Shown here: positions 44,293 through 54,691 of the stretch, one piece after another
How the letters are laid out: each line of letters starts with the position of its first letter
Numbering within the stretch: the first letter of the stretch is position 1
Source of the DNA: Cercis canadensis
Taxonomy: Eukaryota; Streptophyta; Magnoliopsida; Fabales; Fabaceae
NCBI GenBank assembly: GCA_003255065.1
Contig: QAOA01002082.1
Coordinates: 678,861-742,860 of the forward strand
DNA length: 64,000 nt
Direction of reading: 5' to 3'
The notes under the pieces: model-generated
What the model was told of the DNA's origin: nothing
The model's input: only the letters and a program-made list of their open reading frames with translations
The model's database searches: none
Program-made: the position numbers and the translations under genes

Positions 44293-47200
44293 AAATCCTT
44301 AGTAAATTGGCACGTTCTTATACTCTTGTGATAGAACAAAAAGGAAAGGAAAGCGATCATTCTAATGACTTTGATTGATTCTTCGATATGATTATAAACT
44401 AAAACGTCTTCATTAAGTTGCACTTGATTATTGAATTAGATGCGTGATTTGTGAGAGAATACCTTATTCTGTTCAACTCATCTATGAGGAAGGATATGAA
44501 TTATCTAGAAGGAATGATTGATGACGGTCTTGATAAGAAGTTGATCTCCTTTATTTTTCCAGAGTCTTCAGTCAGATTAAAAGGATATAAAGCTCTTCTT
44601 TTTTCGCGGCGAATATGGATTAAGTTTTATTTCTTTTTTTTTTTTCCTCTATATAATATGGTTACTCTCAAAACGTACAAATTTTGTTAGACCACGACTG
44701 TGACAATGGACTTTTCAAGATGAAGCCATAACGAACAATGACGGCCAAGCAAGCAATTCAAATTCAAGTTTGACACTTCCTTATAAGATTGAAAATTATA
44801 CTACTTATAGTTAAGTGGTATTGAAGTCATTCTTAAGATTTATAAATTTTATGTTTAAATTTAGAATCGTAATTAAAAGTATTAAAAAAAAATAAAAAAA
44901 GTTACACTACATATTTATCAATCGGTATGTGATTGAATGATGTTAAAATTATTTTTAAAACTTACAGGTTTCGTATATGAATTTAAAGTTTATAGTTAAA
45001 AATATCAAAAAAAAAAATTACTTACATATTTAATTAGGTATCATGGCATTGGCTACTACTACTAATTAATAGATAGACGTGGAATTTGTTTCTATATAGA
45101 TGAAATTATTTGCTTCTTGTTACTTTGAAATGTGTGCCCGTAAATTTTGCAACCACATACGGCAATTTCATTGGTTGCTTCTACCGTTTTACTTTGATGT
45201 TTCCACTTTCCACAGCTATGATGCAATTTTCAAAGGAGAGTTGTGCTATTTTCCTGCGTTTTTAATGGTACTTTGCCCCATTTTAGAGACTGTGGATGCG
45301 GTGCCGCCGGTACCATATTTCAGTCCTTTTTTCCATAAATTAAAAGAAAGATATTAGAGAAAATTCCCTTTAGGTTTGGAAATTTTAAGGAGAAGACCCA
45401 TTGGTGCATACATTATGAGAAATTATCAAAATATCCATTGGTCTTATGTATTATTTTGTTTATATATATGGTTATTACATAAAAAATATGTAATTATTTT
45501 TTTTGTATATAGTTAACATGTTTAAATATATAGAAATATATAACTACATATATTAAAATGATAACCATTTAATACATAAATATGTTTTGTTACTGTAGAC
45601 ACTGGTTTCTTTCCAAATAACAGAAACAAAATAAAAAATATATATAATAGTTTAGGGATAAAAGAAAAGAGACGTGGGTTAATGTGTCACATGCATGAGT
45701 TTCAGTTTTTTTAAGTGGACAGTTTAAGTTAGAGACGTGAGAGAGGGGGGCAGAACAGTTAGCAAAGAGTGGGAGATGGGGTAGAAGAGTTATACATAGA
45801 GAGGGAGACGTGAGCTGATAGAGGGAGACATGGGGGTGAAGATTAGCAATATAAAAGGGGGACAACACGCAGCAAAGGGAGAGAAAAAAAGAGAGAGCAG
45901 CAGGAAAAATAGAGAACACAGAGACCAGGAGCAAGACAGAGAAGGAGAACATCAACGATAGAGCAACTAGGAATCAAAAGAAGCAAGCAAGTAGCAACTG
46001 AAACAGAGAGCACATAGAAAAAGAAGCAGAGAAGCAGCAAGAGGCAATGACCGAAACCAGAATCAGCAGGTAGAGAAAGAAATAGAGCAGCAAAAAAAAA
46101 AATAGAAAAAAAGCAGAGAGCATATAGAGAAGAGAAAGAACAACAGCGACATATAGCATTACAGAGGACAAACACTGAACGAAAGAACATTGAAGAAGAA
46201 GAAAGCACACATTACAGAGTACACATCTCAGGTATAATCATCAAAGATTCATTTTTTTTATGCTTATATTATTATTCATTTTTAATAAAGCCATTAGTGA
46301 GAGGTAAGGCAAGGCAGCGCCACCAGTGATGGCAATTCTAGGAAAACCATTTTCAGAGAAAAAAAATCAGAGAGAGAGAGAGAGAAGCAGAGTTTTAGAG
46401 AGAGAGAGGTAAGGTTTAGAGAGAGAGACAGAGAAAAAAAACTGAGTTAGACACCTAATTGGAAATTAATTACCTTATACAGCAATAAATTTTTTCCTCC
46501 AAAATTTAACACGTAAGAATAAGTCTCCCAAGATATTAATATTATTCTAAGGAAGAAACAAAGAAAATTACAAAACAGAGCAGGATGCTTCTTGGCACCT
46601 ATGCCATGTGTGTGTACTTGATGTGCATGTATCTTTGTAAATGTCTTTGTCACTAGGCAATTGACTTTGTGTACTCCATCATACTTGAAAGCTTTGAAAT
46701 CCTGCCTTAGTAGTTCATGTCATCGCCCTCTGCACCCTTGGCCACTTCTTCACCATGGTTTCTGGGCACCCTTTCTACCTCAGTGTCATTGCCCAATCTC
46801 TCAACTTCTTCGACGGCTACTCTACCTTGCCAACTTGCCTCTCCGGCATTCATCACATTTGAGCCACTGCTTTTCATTCTCTTATGTGCTCACTTCAATC
46901 CACCTCTGCTTAGGGAGCTTCCCTCAATTCATTTTCTCACTCCTCTCACTCTTTCTCCTTCAAATGAATTCACTTTTTTTTTTCCTCGCTGGTTAAACAT
47001 TTTTGGGCAAATCTCGTAATTTCATTAACTTCCATGCTTTACTTTAAATTTTAAAAACTGGATACTCCCTTATTAAAGCAATTATGTTTAAAAAAACAAA
47101 ACCACATGTCACAATCTAACTGGACACTATTTCAAGGTATACATACCTGGATCCGAACTTCAAGAATGGTAATATCCCTATATCTGTATGATGTTATTAA

Positions 47201-47770
47201 TGTTCTCGAAGTGCATTTTAGATAAAAGAGTATGTAGTGGATGTACCTCTCTAGTGATTTTTAAAAGTTTAATCTGGTTTCCATAGTAATTCAAACACCT
47301 TATAGACGTGCTATAATACTTATGCTTCCCATGACCATATGTCAAATTTCTTCATATTTTTCAATTTATTTGGAAATTCTCGTAGGTTAGATTTGATAAT
47401 CTGTTATGGGAAAAAAAAAAGATTTGATAATCTTTATTGTTAGGGTAAAGTGTGAATTTTTATAAAAGGATAAGAGCCATATCATTTACCTAACTTAAAA
47501 AGAAGGTAAACGTAATTTTCTCTTAAAAAGAATATAACAAAAATGTTGAAGCAACTATGATCAACTCATAAATAAAGAGAACAAGGTACATTATTTTCCA
47601 TTCTAGTCAACAAAGATACAATAACTTCATAACATAATACAAGCCAACAATGAGAACTACTATATATAATGCATGTAACACTGCTGAAAACATTATTCTG
47701 CTAGACCATATAAAAGCAACTTGGCAGCAGCCAGAGAGAAAGGAACACAGGAGTTAAAAGATGATCCTTT
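44293..47770. other. Intergenic stretch with repeat members and a purine-rich block
   Basis: Holds two members of the dispersed A-tailed repeat (about 44805-44900 and 44930-45022), the purine-rich block 45720-46240, and (ga)n tracts near 46368-46430. Open frames here (44169-44690, 45100-45357, 46661-47019 and several mirrored in the purine-rich block) have no recognisable domains. Confidence 0.4.
45720..46240 (+). other. Purine-rich, T-poor transcribed-leader-like block
   Basis: Over about 500 bases the plus strand is dominated by A and G (gagaga, agcagcaag, gaagaagaag blocks), unlike its surroundings. A good TATA box (atataaaagg) sits at 45850-45858 inside it. A potential splice donor (caggtataa) occurs near 46228. 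The look is that of a long 5' leader of a gene or an LTR-type retroelement, but I could not find a coding region or LTR ends to match. Confidence 0.35.
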
Positions 47771-48334
47771 TTAATTATGGGACATAGGCTGGAGGTGGTG
47801 GGGCGAGGAATGGAAATCTGGATAAAGGAGGAAGCGAAGGCCGAGTCGGAAATGGCAGAGATGGGAAAGGAGGAAACTTTGGCTTTGTTGGTGCTGCAGC
47901 AGGTGGAGGTGGTGGGGAGGGGAAAGGAAATCTAGGGATAGCAGGAAGCGGAGGCAGAGTCGGAAATGGGAAAGGAGGAAAGGAGGAAACTTTGGCTTTG
48001 TTGGTGTAGCAGTGGGTGGAGGTGGTGGGGAGGGGAAAGGAAATCTAGGGATAGCAGGAAGTGGAGGCAGAGTCGGAAATGGGAAACGAGGAAACTTTGC
48101 CTTTCTTGGTGCAGCAGTAGGTGGAGGTGGTGGGCAGGGGAAAGGAAATCTGGGGATAGTAGGAAGCGGAGGCAGAGTCCGAAATGGGAAAGGAGGAAAC
48201 TTTAGCATTGTTGGTGCAGCAGCAAGTGGAGTTGTTTGCAGATGACGGTGAGCTGCTAGGCTCAAATTCACATTTGACAAGGATAGAGAAATGATGAAAT
48301 ATATGATGAATGATTTGTGAGAGCCAGAGGCCAT
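47771..48334 (-). CDS. Secreted proline-rich repeat protein with an 8-bp duplication frameshift
   Basis: The start is the ATG at 48334 (MASGSHKSFIIYFIISLSLS), chosen because it opens directly into a signal peptide; an earlier in-frame ATG at 48409 adds a poor leader. The mature part has tandem units of about 39 residues (KFPPFPFRTLPPLP, IPRFPFPCPPPPP, then KFPRFPFPTLPPLP, and so on), a cell-wall proline-rich style. At 47971-47986 the 8-mer aaaggagg is doubled where the equivalent position of other units has one copy. This shifts frame: downstream, proline-rich units continue in a different frame that ends AYVP-stop at 47775, while the current frame reads a Leu/His-rich tail to 47771. Either the gene is a recent frame-shifted allele, or the assembly contains an error. 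Function beyond wall location cannot be told. Confidence 0.65.
   Translation of the reverse strand: MASGSHKSFIIYFIISLSLSNVNLSLAAHRHLQTTPLAAAPTMLKFPPFPFRTLPPLPTIPRFPFPCPPPPPTAAPRKAKFPRFPFPTLPPLPAIPRFPFPSPPPPPTATPTKPKFPPFLLSHFRLCLRFLLSLDFLSPPHHLHLLQHQQSQSFLLSHLCHFRLGLRFLLYPDFHSSPHHLQPMSHN
47870..48215 (-). repeat. Coding tandem repeat of about 117-125 bp
   Basis: Successive units share the gtcggaaatgggaaaggagg and ggtggaggtggtggg blocks on the plus strand, about 3.5 copies. They encode the proline-rich units of the gene at 47771-48334. Confidence 0.75.
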
Positions 48335-48533
48335 GGCTGAATAAGTTGCAGGTTGGGGAAACTGGATTTGTGAAGGGAAAATTTGCTTTGTGCTGGTGTG
48401 AGAAGCCAAGGGAGTTCTTGATCTTATATATAGCTAGAGATGTGAAAGGGACAGCTAGGAGAACCAAAACATCTTTTCCTTGTTCAGCTTGTCGTCTATG
48501 AAATAAAAAAACCATTATTTGGTTACACCCTAA

Positions 48534-49738
48534 GGTGGTGTTTGGTACCATCTATACATTTGCTTGGGAATCCTTACTTTTCTGGGAATAGGATTACTAG
48601 GAATATGATTACTAGGAAAATTGATATTCCCATGTTTGGTTATCACTTAATTTTCCTGGGAATGTTTTTTGCAGAATACCCCTTTCTATCCATATGTGAG
48701 CATCAGCTAAGAAACTGGCACTTGCCAATCACATGGCTTCAAAAAGAAAGGGTGTAGTTCCTCCTCAATTTTCTTCCTGTGTTCTTCAGGGAACGCCATC
48801 TCCAGCGCCACCTCCATTCTACCCAGAAAAGGTGGCAACCGCCTCTCATTCTCCCGCTGAACTGCTCCCTCCCTGGACGAATCCAAAAATAAAGCCAAAC
48901 TAGAAAAGTGGGGCTCTCAAAAATTACTAAAGCAATTTGGTAACAGATTTTAAAAAGTGAAGCCAGTGCTCCCGTCTCCCCCCATATATCCGTGGCTGGC
49001 TCCCTCCATCTCCCATTCGCCCTCTTTCCCATCTCTTGGCCTTTCAGCAATACTATTACCTCCCCTATCACCTTGAACAACCTAAAATATGCAGATAACA
49101 AATGAATATCATAGACTACTCCAAAATAAAATTTACACAGGCACTCATTTATCTGATGAATGATGAATCACACCACAGAAAAGAATAATTGCCCAAATTG
49201 AAAAGTCCAAAAGATTTTTTAGAACCCATCAAACCAAAAACTATCTCAAGTTGGAAAATTCATCTAATTATAATAAATTTCTTTCCTTTTTGAAATACCA
49301 AACACGGAAGGCAAGAAAAATGACAATTTGAAGCGAGCCCACATCAACCAAAACCGTGAATTATACAACACGAGTTGAAAGCTGAACAGAAGTTCAAACT
49401 CACTAAGAAGAAGTAGATGAAGCCATGGTTGGAGGAAGAAGAGCAGAAATGAAAGCGAGGAGGGAGAGAAGGGTGCGCGAGTGAGGCAGAGAAAAGAATT
49501 CCTGGCGCTGGGCGCTGCGAACCCAGCGCTGAGCGCTGCGAGCCTCTATACCCAGAAAAGTTGGATTCCCACCTGAAGAGGTGGGTAAGTTTTCTTCTCA
49601 TTTTGTGTACAAATTTTATTCCCAGGTATCCTTTATTCCTAGGAATAATTTTGTATTTCTTGCACCAAACATGGGAAAGTTTTATTTCCATCTTACTTTC
49701 CCAAGAATCTTAAAACTTTCTTGGTACCAAACACTACC
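48534..49738. mobile_element. PIF/Harbinger-like non-autonomous element with TAA target-site duplication
   Basis: The left end ggtggtgtttggtacca and right end tggtaccaaacactacc are inverted, flanked by taa on both sides (48531-48533 and 49739-49741). The inverted similarity extends further in diverged form (gggaatcctta, cccatgtttggt blocks). A three-base TAA/TTA duplication with a G-rich TIR containing gtgtttggt is the Harbinger pattern. The 1.2-kb interior has open frames without recognisable transposase. It lies about 200 bp upstream of the proline-rich gene's start codon, so within its promoter region. Confidence 0.82.
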
Positions 49739-49741
49739 TAA

Positions 49742-50239
49742 GTTGATATGACTGGTGATCATAAATCATATCTATACCATATATTAAAAATTGAGTATGC
49801 ACTCTGATCATGTTTAATAATAAGATTAAAAGTTAAAGGCATTGTAATATCTAAAAAGAATGTTTTAAATTATTTAATTGATAGAAACTAAAAAATATGC
49901 CAAATTAATACATTTTAAAATATTATTTAGTAAATGAAAGTTTGTTAGTTTTTTTTTTTTTTCCTTTGAATGTTAAATTTAAACTATGTTCAATTTTATC
50001 TTTCACTATTCGAGAGAAAAATAAATGTCAAATTTTAAAACATTGACCTTTAGGATGAAAAATATGTATTTAATTAAGCATAATAAATTAATGGTATGTT
50101 TTAACAAATAAAGCTTTTTTTTTTGTTCAAAGGCAAGATTACTTCAATACTTAATGGGGGAATCCCAATTAGAAAGGAAGCCAGTTCCCCTAAAGTTAGC
50201 ATTAAACTAATCCAAGATACAAGAGGGAATACAATTAAA
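49742..50239. other. AT-rich spacer, no gene recognised
   Basis: Low-complexity AT-rich sequence with poly-T tracts near 49951 and 50115. Nothing else was seen. Confidence 0.4.
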
Positions 50240-50585
50240 AACTAAAAAGACTCCTGGATACAAGCGGCTAGTTTCACAATCCTATCAGCACAAAAATTGG
50301 CCTCTCTCTGTATATTAGTAACACTGCAGCTATAAAATGTTCCCATGCAGGACCTGCATAATTCCACGAGAGCACTTTGAGGTTGAGAAGGCAAAATAGA
50401 CAAATTACATATGAGCTGCCCAGCCACTTGGCAATGATACTAGCTATGTTGAGCTGTTTGGCCAACTCCAAGCCAGTGTCAAAGCCAATCTTTTTGCAAA
50501 ACCCAGAAATCCAACGACACTGGTAGTTTCTGATGAGACCTCCAGCTGTGATGGTTCCCAGGTTACCAAGCGCAGCTATCAGTAT
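50240..50585 (-). mobile_element. LINE RNase H remnant (minus strand)
   Basis: The minus strand reads AALGNLGTITAGGLIRNYQ, RWISGFCKKIGFDTG and LELAKQLNI. These match the G-GG-IRN...W..GF strand pattern of plant LINE RNase H domains. It is followed in another frame by REANFCADRIVKLA, which is the usual end of that domain. Frameshifts break it, so it is a fossil. Confidence 0.6.
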
Positions 50586-50834
50586 ATGTAAATCATATTA
50601 GCTGTTCAGATTATTGGAGGAAATTAACTTCCATTTCATATTATTCACCGCAAAAGAAAAAATAGAACAAAAAATAATAAAAAATGTAAATAGTGTGATA
50701 TATATATTAAATCATTTGTTCTATGTTGTTGGCTTGTAAATGTAAATAGAATCTTTTCTTGGTTTAAATTCGGCAAACTCTTCATAATAACTTAGTTGTA
50801 AAAGGGAATTTAAACAAGAGGTATCAAAGAATAT

Positions 50835-51035
50835 TCACATTTTGTTGGAATGTCCAAAAGCATGTGCTGTTTGGCAGTCTTCTTCTCTAATTTTTTTTTT
50901 TTTTGGCTCATCAAAGGCAATTTTGTCTCTTTCTGAGTGGTGGTTGTTAATTCTCAGTGAGCTTAAAGGCTTAGGCAGACTAATGGGTACATGGAGCTCT
51001 ATGTGTCTATTTTATGGCTTTTATGACTAGACCCG
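50835..51035 (+). mobile_element. LINE zinc-binding (zf-RVT) remnant (plus strand)
   Basis: The plus strand encodes HILLECPKACAVWQSS followed by a short Trp-rich piece. This matches the C..CG...H.L..C..A..VW end of the zf-RVT domain that sits between reverse transcriptase and RNase H in plant LINEs. It lies in opposite orientation to the RNase H scrap at 50240-50585. A poly-T tract (50891) interrupts it. Confidence 0.55.
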
Positions 51036-51426
51036 AATGATATGGCTTTGGCTTAATTGTAATTTTAGTCTTTCTATTTTAATAATTTGAACTTTTTGGT
51101 CCTCCTTCTTTAAAAATGAACTATTAAGTCCCTTTATATTCATAAAATATACAATTTTGGTCATTTTTTCTTTAAGTTAAAATTCTTAGGCTTATTTCAT
51201 GGTGTAAAGTTTTTTGATNTTATGGCTTTTATGACTAGACCTGAATGATATGGCTTTGGCTTAATTGCAATTTTAGTCCTCCTATTTTAATAATTTGAAC
51301 TTTTTGGTCATTCTTATTTCAAAATGAACTATTAAGTCTCTCTATATTTATAAAATATACAATTTTGGTCCTTTTGTCTTTAAGTCAAAATTCTTAGGCT
51401 TATTTCAAGGTGTAAAATTTTTTGAT
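51012..51426. repeat. 207-bp direct repeat flanking the N at 51219
   Basis: 51012-51218 and 51220-51426 begin with the same ttatggcttttatgactaga block and differ at scattered bases. The N is at the junction. Each copy includes the left arm of the foldback MITE family. Confidence 0.85.
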
Positions 51427-51566
51427 TTATAGTCTCACCATTCAGATTGAAGAACTAAGTCTTGTGATGTGAACCTCTTCACTCAATTTCAGCTCGATTT
51501 AATAGTGGGACTTAACTCAAAATACCAAAAATCATAAATTTTCATCTACGAAAATCTAGATTCATT
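51050..51566. mobile_element. Partial copy of the 43.7-kb foldback MITE family
   Basis: The left end ggcttaattgtaattttagt matches the start of the element at 43738, as do the following blocks (ctttttggtc, caattttggtc, ttaggcttatttca). The arm is doubled by the N at 51219. The sequence then enters the central part and ends near cattcaccgttag, so the right terminus is missing. No target-site duplication was found. Confidence 0.75.
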
Positions 51567-52654
51567 CACCGTTAGGGATGAGGGTGAGAAAATAGTTTTA
51601 GAATAAATGTACACAAAAAAATAAATAGACGGAGAGATAATAGAAAATAATCATGCCTGTAGAAAATTAAATCAGTAGTCATGAGAATAATAACATAGAT
51701 AGATACTTGGATTTGTTGAATGAAACATGGCAAGCCAAATGTCCAAAGCAATTTAAGAGAAAAAATTACTAAACGAGGAAAATTTTGCCATTTGTCAATA
51801 AAAAAACAAACTTCAAATGACATGTAAATGTGACACATGGCATAACTTTTCAACCATGGTTTTTGCTTTATAGATACTGCCACATTTCATAATATAGAAT
51901 GGAGATGTGGCTTTCTATCTAGCTGCCATGCGTCCCATATATTGGTATAAATTTATTTACCATTAAGGTTATGGTTGGTAAAGAGTAAAATGATAAATAT
52001 TAATGGAGTGTTCTTTACTATTTTTTCAAGGAATAATAATAGGTGTAAATATCACTCTTTATAATTGGTATGTTGAACAGAGAAAGAACGGAGGATAATT
52101 TGAAGAGATAAAGGATTAGTGAAGGGAATTCAATTTTCTCTCTTTATTACTCTCTTTAAATAGTTTCCTCAATTGATTTTCAGAACCAAAAAAGTAAAAT
52201 TTATTCCCTTAGATTTTACTCCTTTTACTCCCCTACCAAACATGCCCTATATACCTCTATATTTCATCCATCTCTTTGGATTTGAAATTAAACTTTCAGC
52301 TCCGCTTTCTCTAGACGTAGGATGGTGCGCTTCCTTGACTCGATGGGGTGAGTAGCATGGTGCTGCTTCTCTCTTTCCGACGTGAAATTCCTGCTACTTG
52401 CTCCAGAGAAACCAGCTTGGGTGAATTCAACCTATGACTGACGAATCAAAGTTTGTTACCGTCTCTACAAAGTCTCTATCTCTCTCTCTCTTTATGCTCT
52501 TTAAAAGTTGGACTTGGACTTAATTTAGTTATGGTTTTCTTAAAGATATGGCTAATCTTTTACCAAAAAAAAAAAAGATATTACTAATCAACACAAATAT
52601 ATGTTAATAAGGCAAAAGCCAGCCATTGGGTACTCTATATATATATATATATGT
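51567..52654. other. Intergenic spacer
   Basis: No gene was recognised. A (tc)n tract is near 52486 and an (at)n microsatellite at 52638-52652. Confidence 0.4.
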
Positions 52655-52660
52655 TTTTTA

Positions 52661-52865
52661 TGCCAATGAAATTGGTTCAGTTGGTAAGGATTGAATTATT
52701 TTGCTTGTGTGGCTTAGGTTTGAATTTTACTGCGAACAAGTCCCCTTTTAGTAGGTAATATATGAGTACTACTGTAAATCGTCGCTGAAACCTGTAGCAT
52801 GTCATAACCTTAGAATAAGGTAGCCTATCTTCACCCTAAACTTTCAATCACCCAAAAAAAAACAA
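52661..52865 (+). mobile_element. tRNA-derived SINE
   Basis: An A-box-like ggttcagttggtaagga (about 52674-52690) is followed by a B-box-like taggtttgaatttt (about 52715-52728), at the spacing of a tRNA-type internal Pol III promoter. An unrelated body of about 120 bp follows, ending in an A-rich tail near 52852-52865. It is immediately preceded by an (at)n run. Plant tRNA-derived SINEs have this layout. Confidence 0.65.
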
Positions 52866-53127
52866 AATATGCTTTCTATACCAATGGCTAAGATGTCATT
52901 TATTGATAGACATATATTAATTACAATGCATCTTGTCTTGAAGTTAGAGTAACATATCTACATTCTAAATTTTTTCTAAAAAAATGCCACTTGTTGAGAT
53001 TTTAAAGAAACCAATGACAAAATCACCCGTATAACATCAAAGATATTAAAAAAATAATAAAAACAGTGGTGATGGTAGTGGTGGTCTTAAATGATAATTA
53101 ATATCATATAACAATAATATGTGGTAA

Positions 53128-54252
53128 TTAACCAATGGCTAGAGTCCTTATGACTTTGTCTGATTCATCAAGATGTAGCCGAACTCGTTGTGGCCTGAAA
53201 TCGAAATTAATAGCATAACCTGGTGGAATCACTTGAATCTGAACCCCTGGCATTTCCGCCTTTACCTTTGCCTTTACTTCTTCCACTGTCACACCCACAA
53301 GCTCAGGCCATGTCCTTTTTATATTTGTCTTTAATAGCTCCTTGTAAGACCCTGAATATTCAGAGATTATTGTTGAATGTTATATTGAGCTTTTTGTTTA
53401 AACATAAGGAAAGATGGCAACAAGGTAGAGAATGCAGAAAAGAAAGTAAATAGAGATCAATTGTACTGTTCATAATGTTCTCGAAATAATTAGTTCATCA
53501 TCACATCATTTTTTATATGTTATAATCGGAAAAACACATGTATAAAGATTGTATTGCCATCTCTTTTCCTTCCTCTATTCTTAAAAAACAAAGCATATAT
53601 GAATCTATACTTATTAATTAGAATAAATTATGAGTTAATATTTGATATACTAGCAGTGAAAAGTAAAATATTTACACAAGTGGATGAAGTTTTATGGTTA
53701 TGTTTATAACTAGCTAAATTATAGACATCAATATTCTTAACCTATTTATTTATCTTAATTTAAGATGTTTTTATTTTAAAATGCATTTTTCATACCAAAA
53801 TCATAAAAATATAAAATGAACGATCATGATTGATAACTTTTTATTGTATCTTGTTAAAGTTAATTATAAATAAATTATCTAATACAACTTAGATCATCAT
53901 TAAGATGATTTTCATGAAGTGTTTATTAAAAAAAATATATATATAAANATAAATCAAGTTTTATGTAAACTTTAAACTCCACCAGTAATGTACCAAATAT
54001 ACTCGTAAACCTTCTTTGAGATATGGCAAATCACGAAAAAAATGGACCATGTTACTGAAAGTACTTGAATTTGCAAACTTTAGTATACTGTACTATACGC
54101 GCGCTTCAATTAAAGTATTTTCTGACAGACTGTTTAATATATATATACACGCTTCATATATATATATAAATTAACATATAGAGGAGATTTCCATATGTGG
54201 GTTTGCTAGGTTGCTCTTGAGGAAGCTAGGCTCCTTGGTTTTCCTCAGCCAT
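53128..54252 (-). pseudogene. Potato inhibitor I family pseudogene
   Basis: Exon 2 (53351-53128) is intact, with an AG acceptor, and reads SYKELLKTNIKRTWPELVG, then IQVIPPGYAINFDFRPQRVR and DESDKVIRTLAIG-stop, clearly the inhibitor I core. The matching exon 1 (from the ATG at 54252, MAEENQGA) has an in-frame TAG at 54228-54226, replacing the Lys of the intact neighbour. It also lacks the GTAAGT donor: the sequence after the conserved PPQE..PSKP stretch runs on without a GT at the expected place. The roughly 0.85-kb gap between exons is AT-rich and includes an N at 53948. Unless another first exon is used, no inhibitor can be made. The intact paralogue is next door at 54692-55325, same strand. 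Confidence 0.75.
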
Positions 54253-54691
54253 ACAAATTGATCAAACACTTCTAAAATGATATTTCTCTTTCTATGAAGG
54301 GATGAGATTGACCTCAGCGTTTGCTCAAAGACAAAGTTATGAACCGTTTTATGTTTGATTAAGGTATACATGATCAGTTCTTATATAGAGCTGCCAACCT
54401 TAAACGAAGGGAGACTTGGTCTCTTTAGAGAGATTTGTCATTTGGTTGATATAGGAGTACCTAGATTTATTCAATGACGTATGTAATAAACTACAACAAT
54501 TTCATCATTTCACGAAAGAAAACTTGGACCCCATACATATAAAATGGTTATATTTAAAAGTTATACATAATATACATGATCATGGGCTGAGCCAAAATTA
54601 ACTATAAGCCCAAAACTAGTCCAAGCCATTATTGAGGGAGATTACTATAATTTAAATGGGCAAGAGGCAAGAGCCATGATGAATTTGGTAA

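Noticed and set aside
45590..46210. Minus-strand hydrophobic Leu/Phe/Ser-rich frames resembling membrane proteins
   Set aside because: They are translations of the complement of a purine-rich block; low-complexity composition explains them.
46661..47019. Two overlapping frames of about 100 codons
   Set aside because: Pyrimidine-rich low-complexity sequence, no domain, no splice or promoter evidence.
47870..48215. CRISPR-like regular repeats
   Set aside because: The units are coding, contiguous and lack unique spacers; the organism is a plant.
48739..49101. 120-codon minus-strand frame with Arg/Trp-rich stretch
   Set aside because: Lies inside the Harbinger-like element and shows no transposase or other domain.
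49500..49545. gcgctg-rich block as a possible CpG promoter
   Set aside because: Short, inside a transposable element, and without a TATA or downstream gene.
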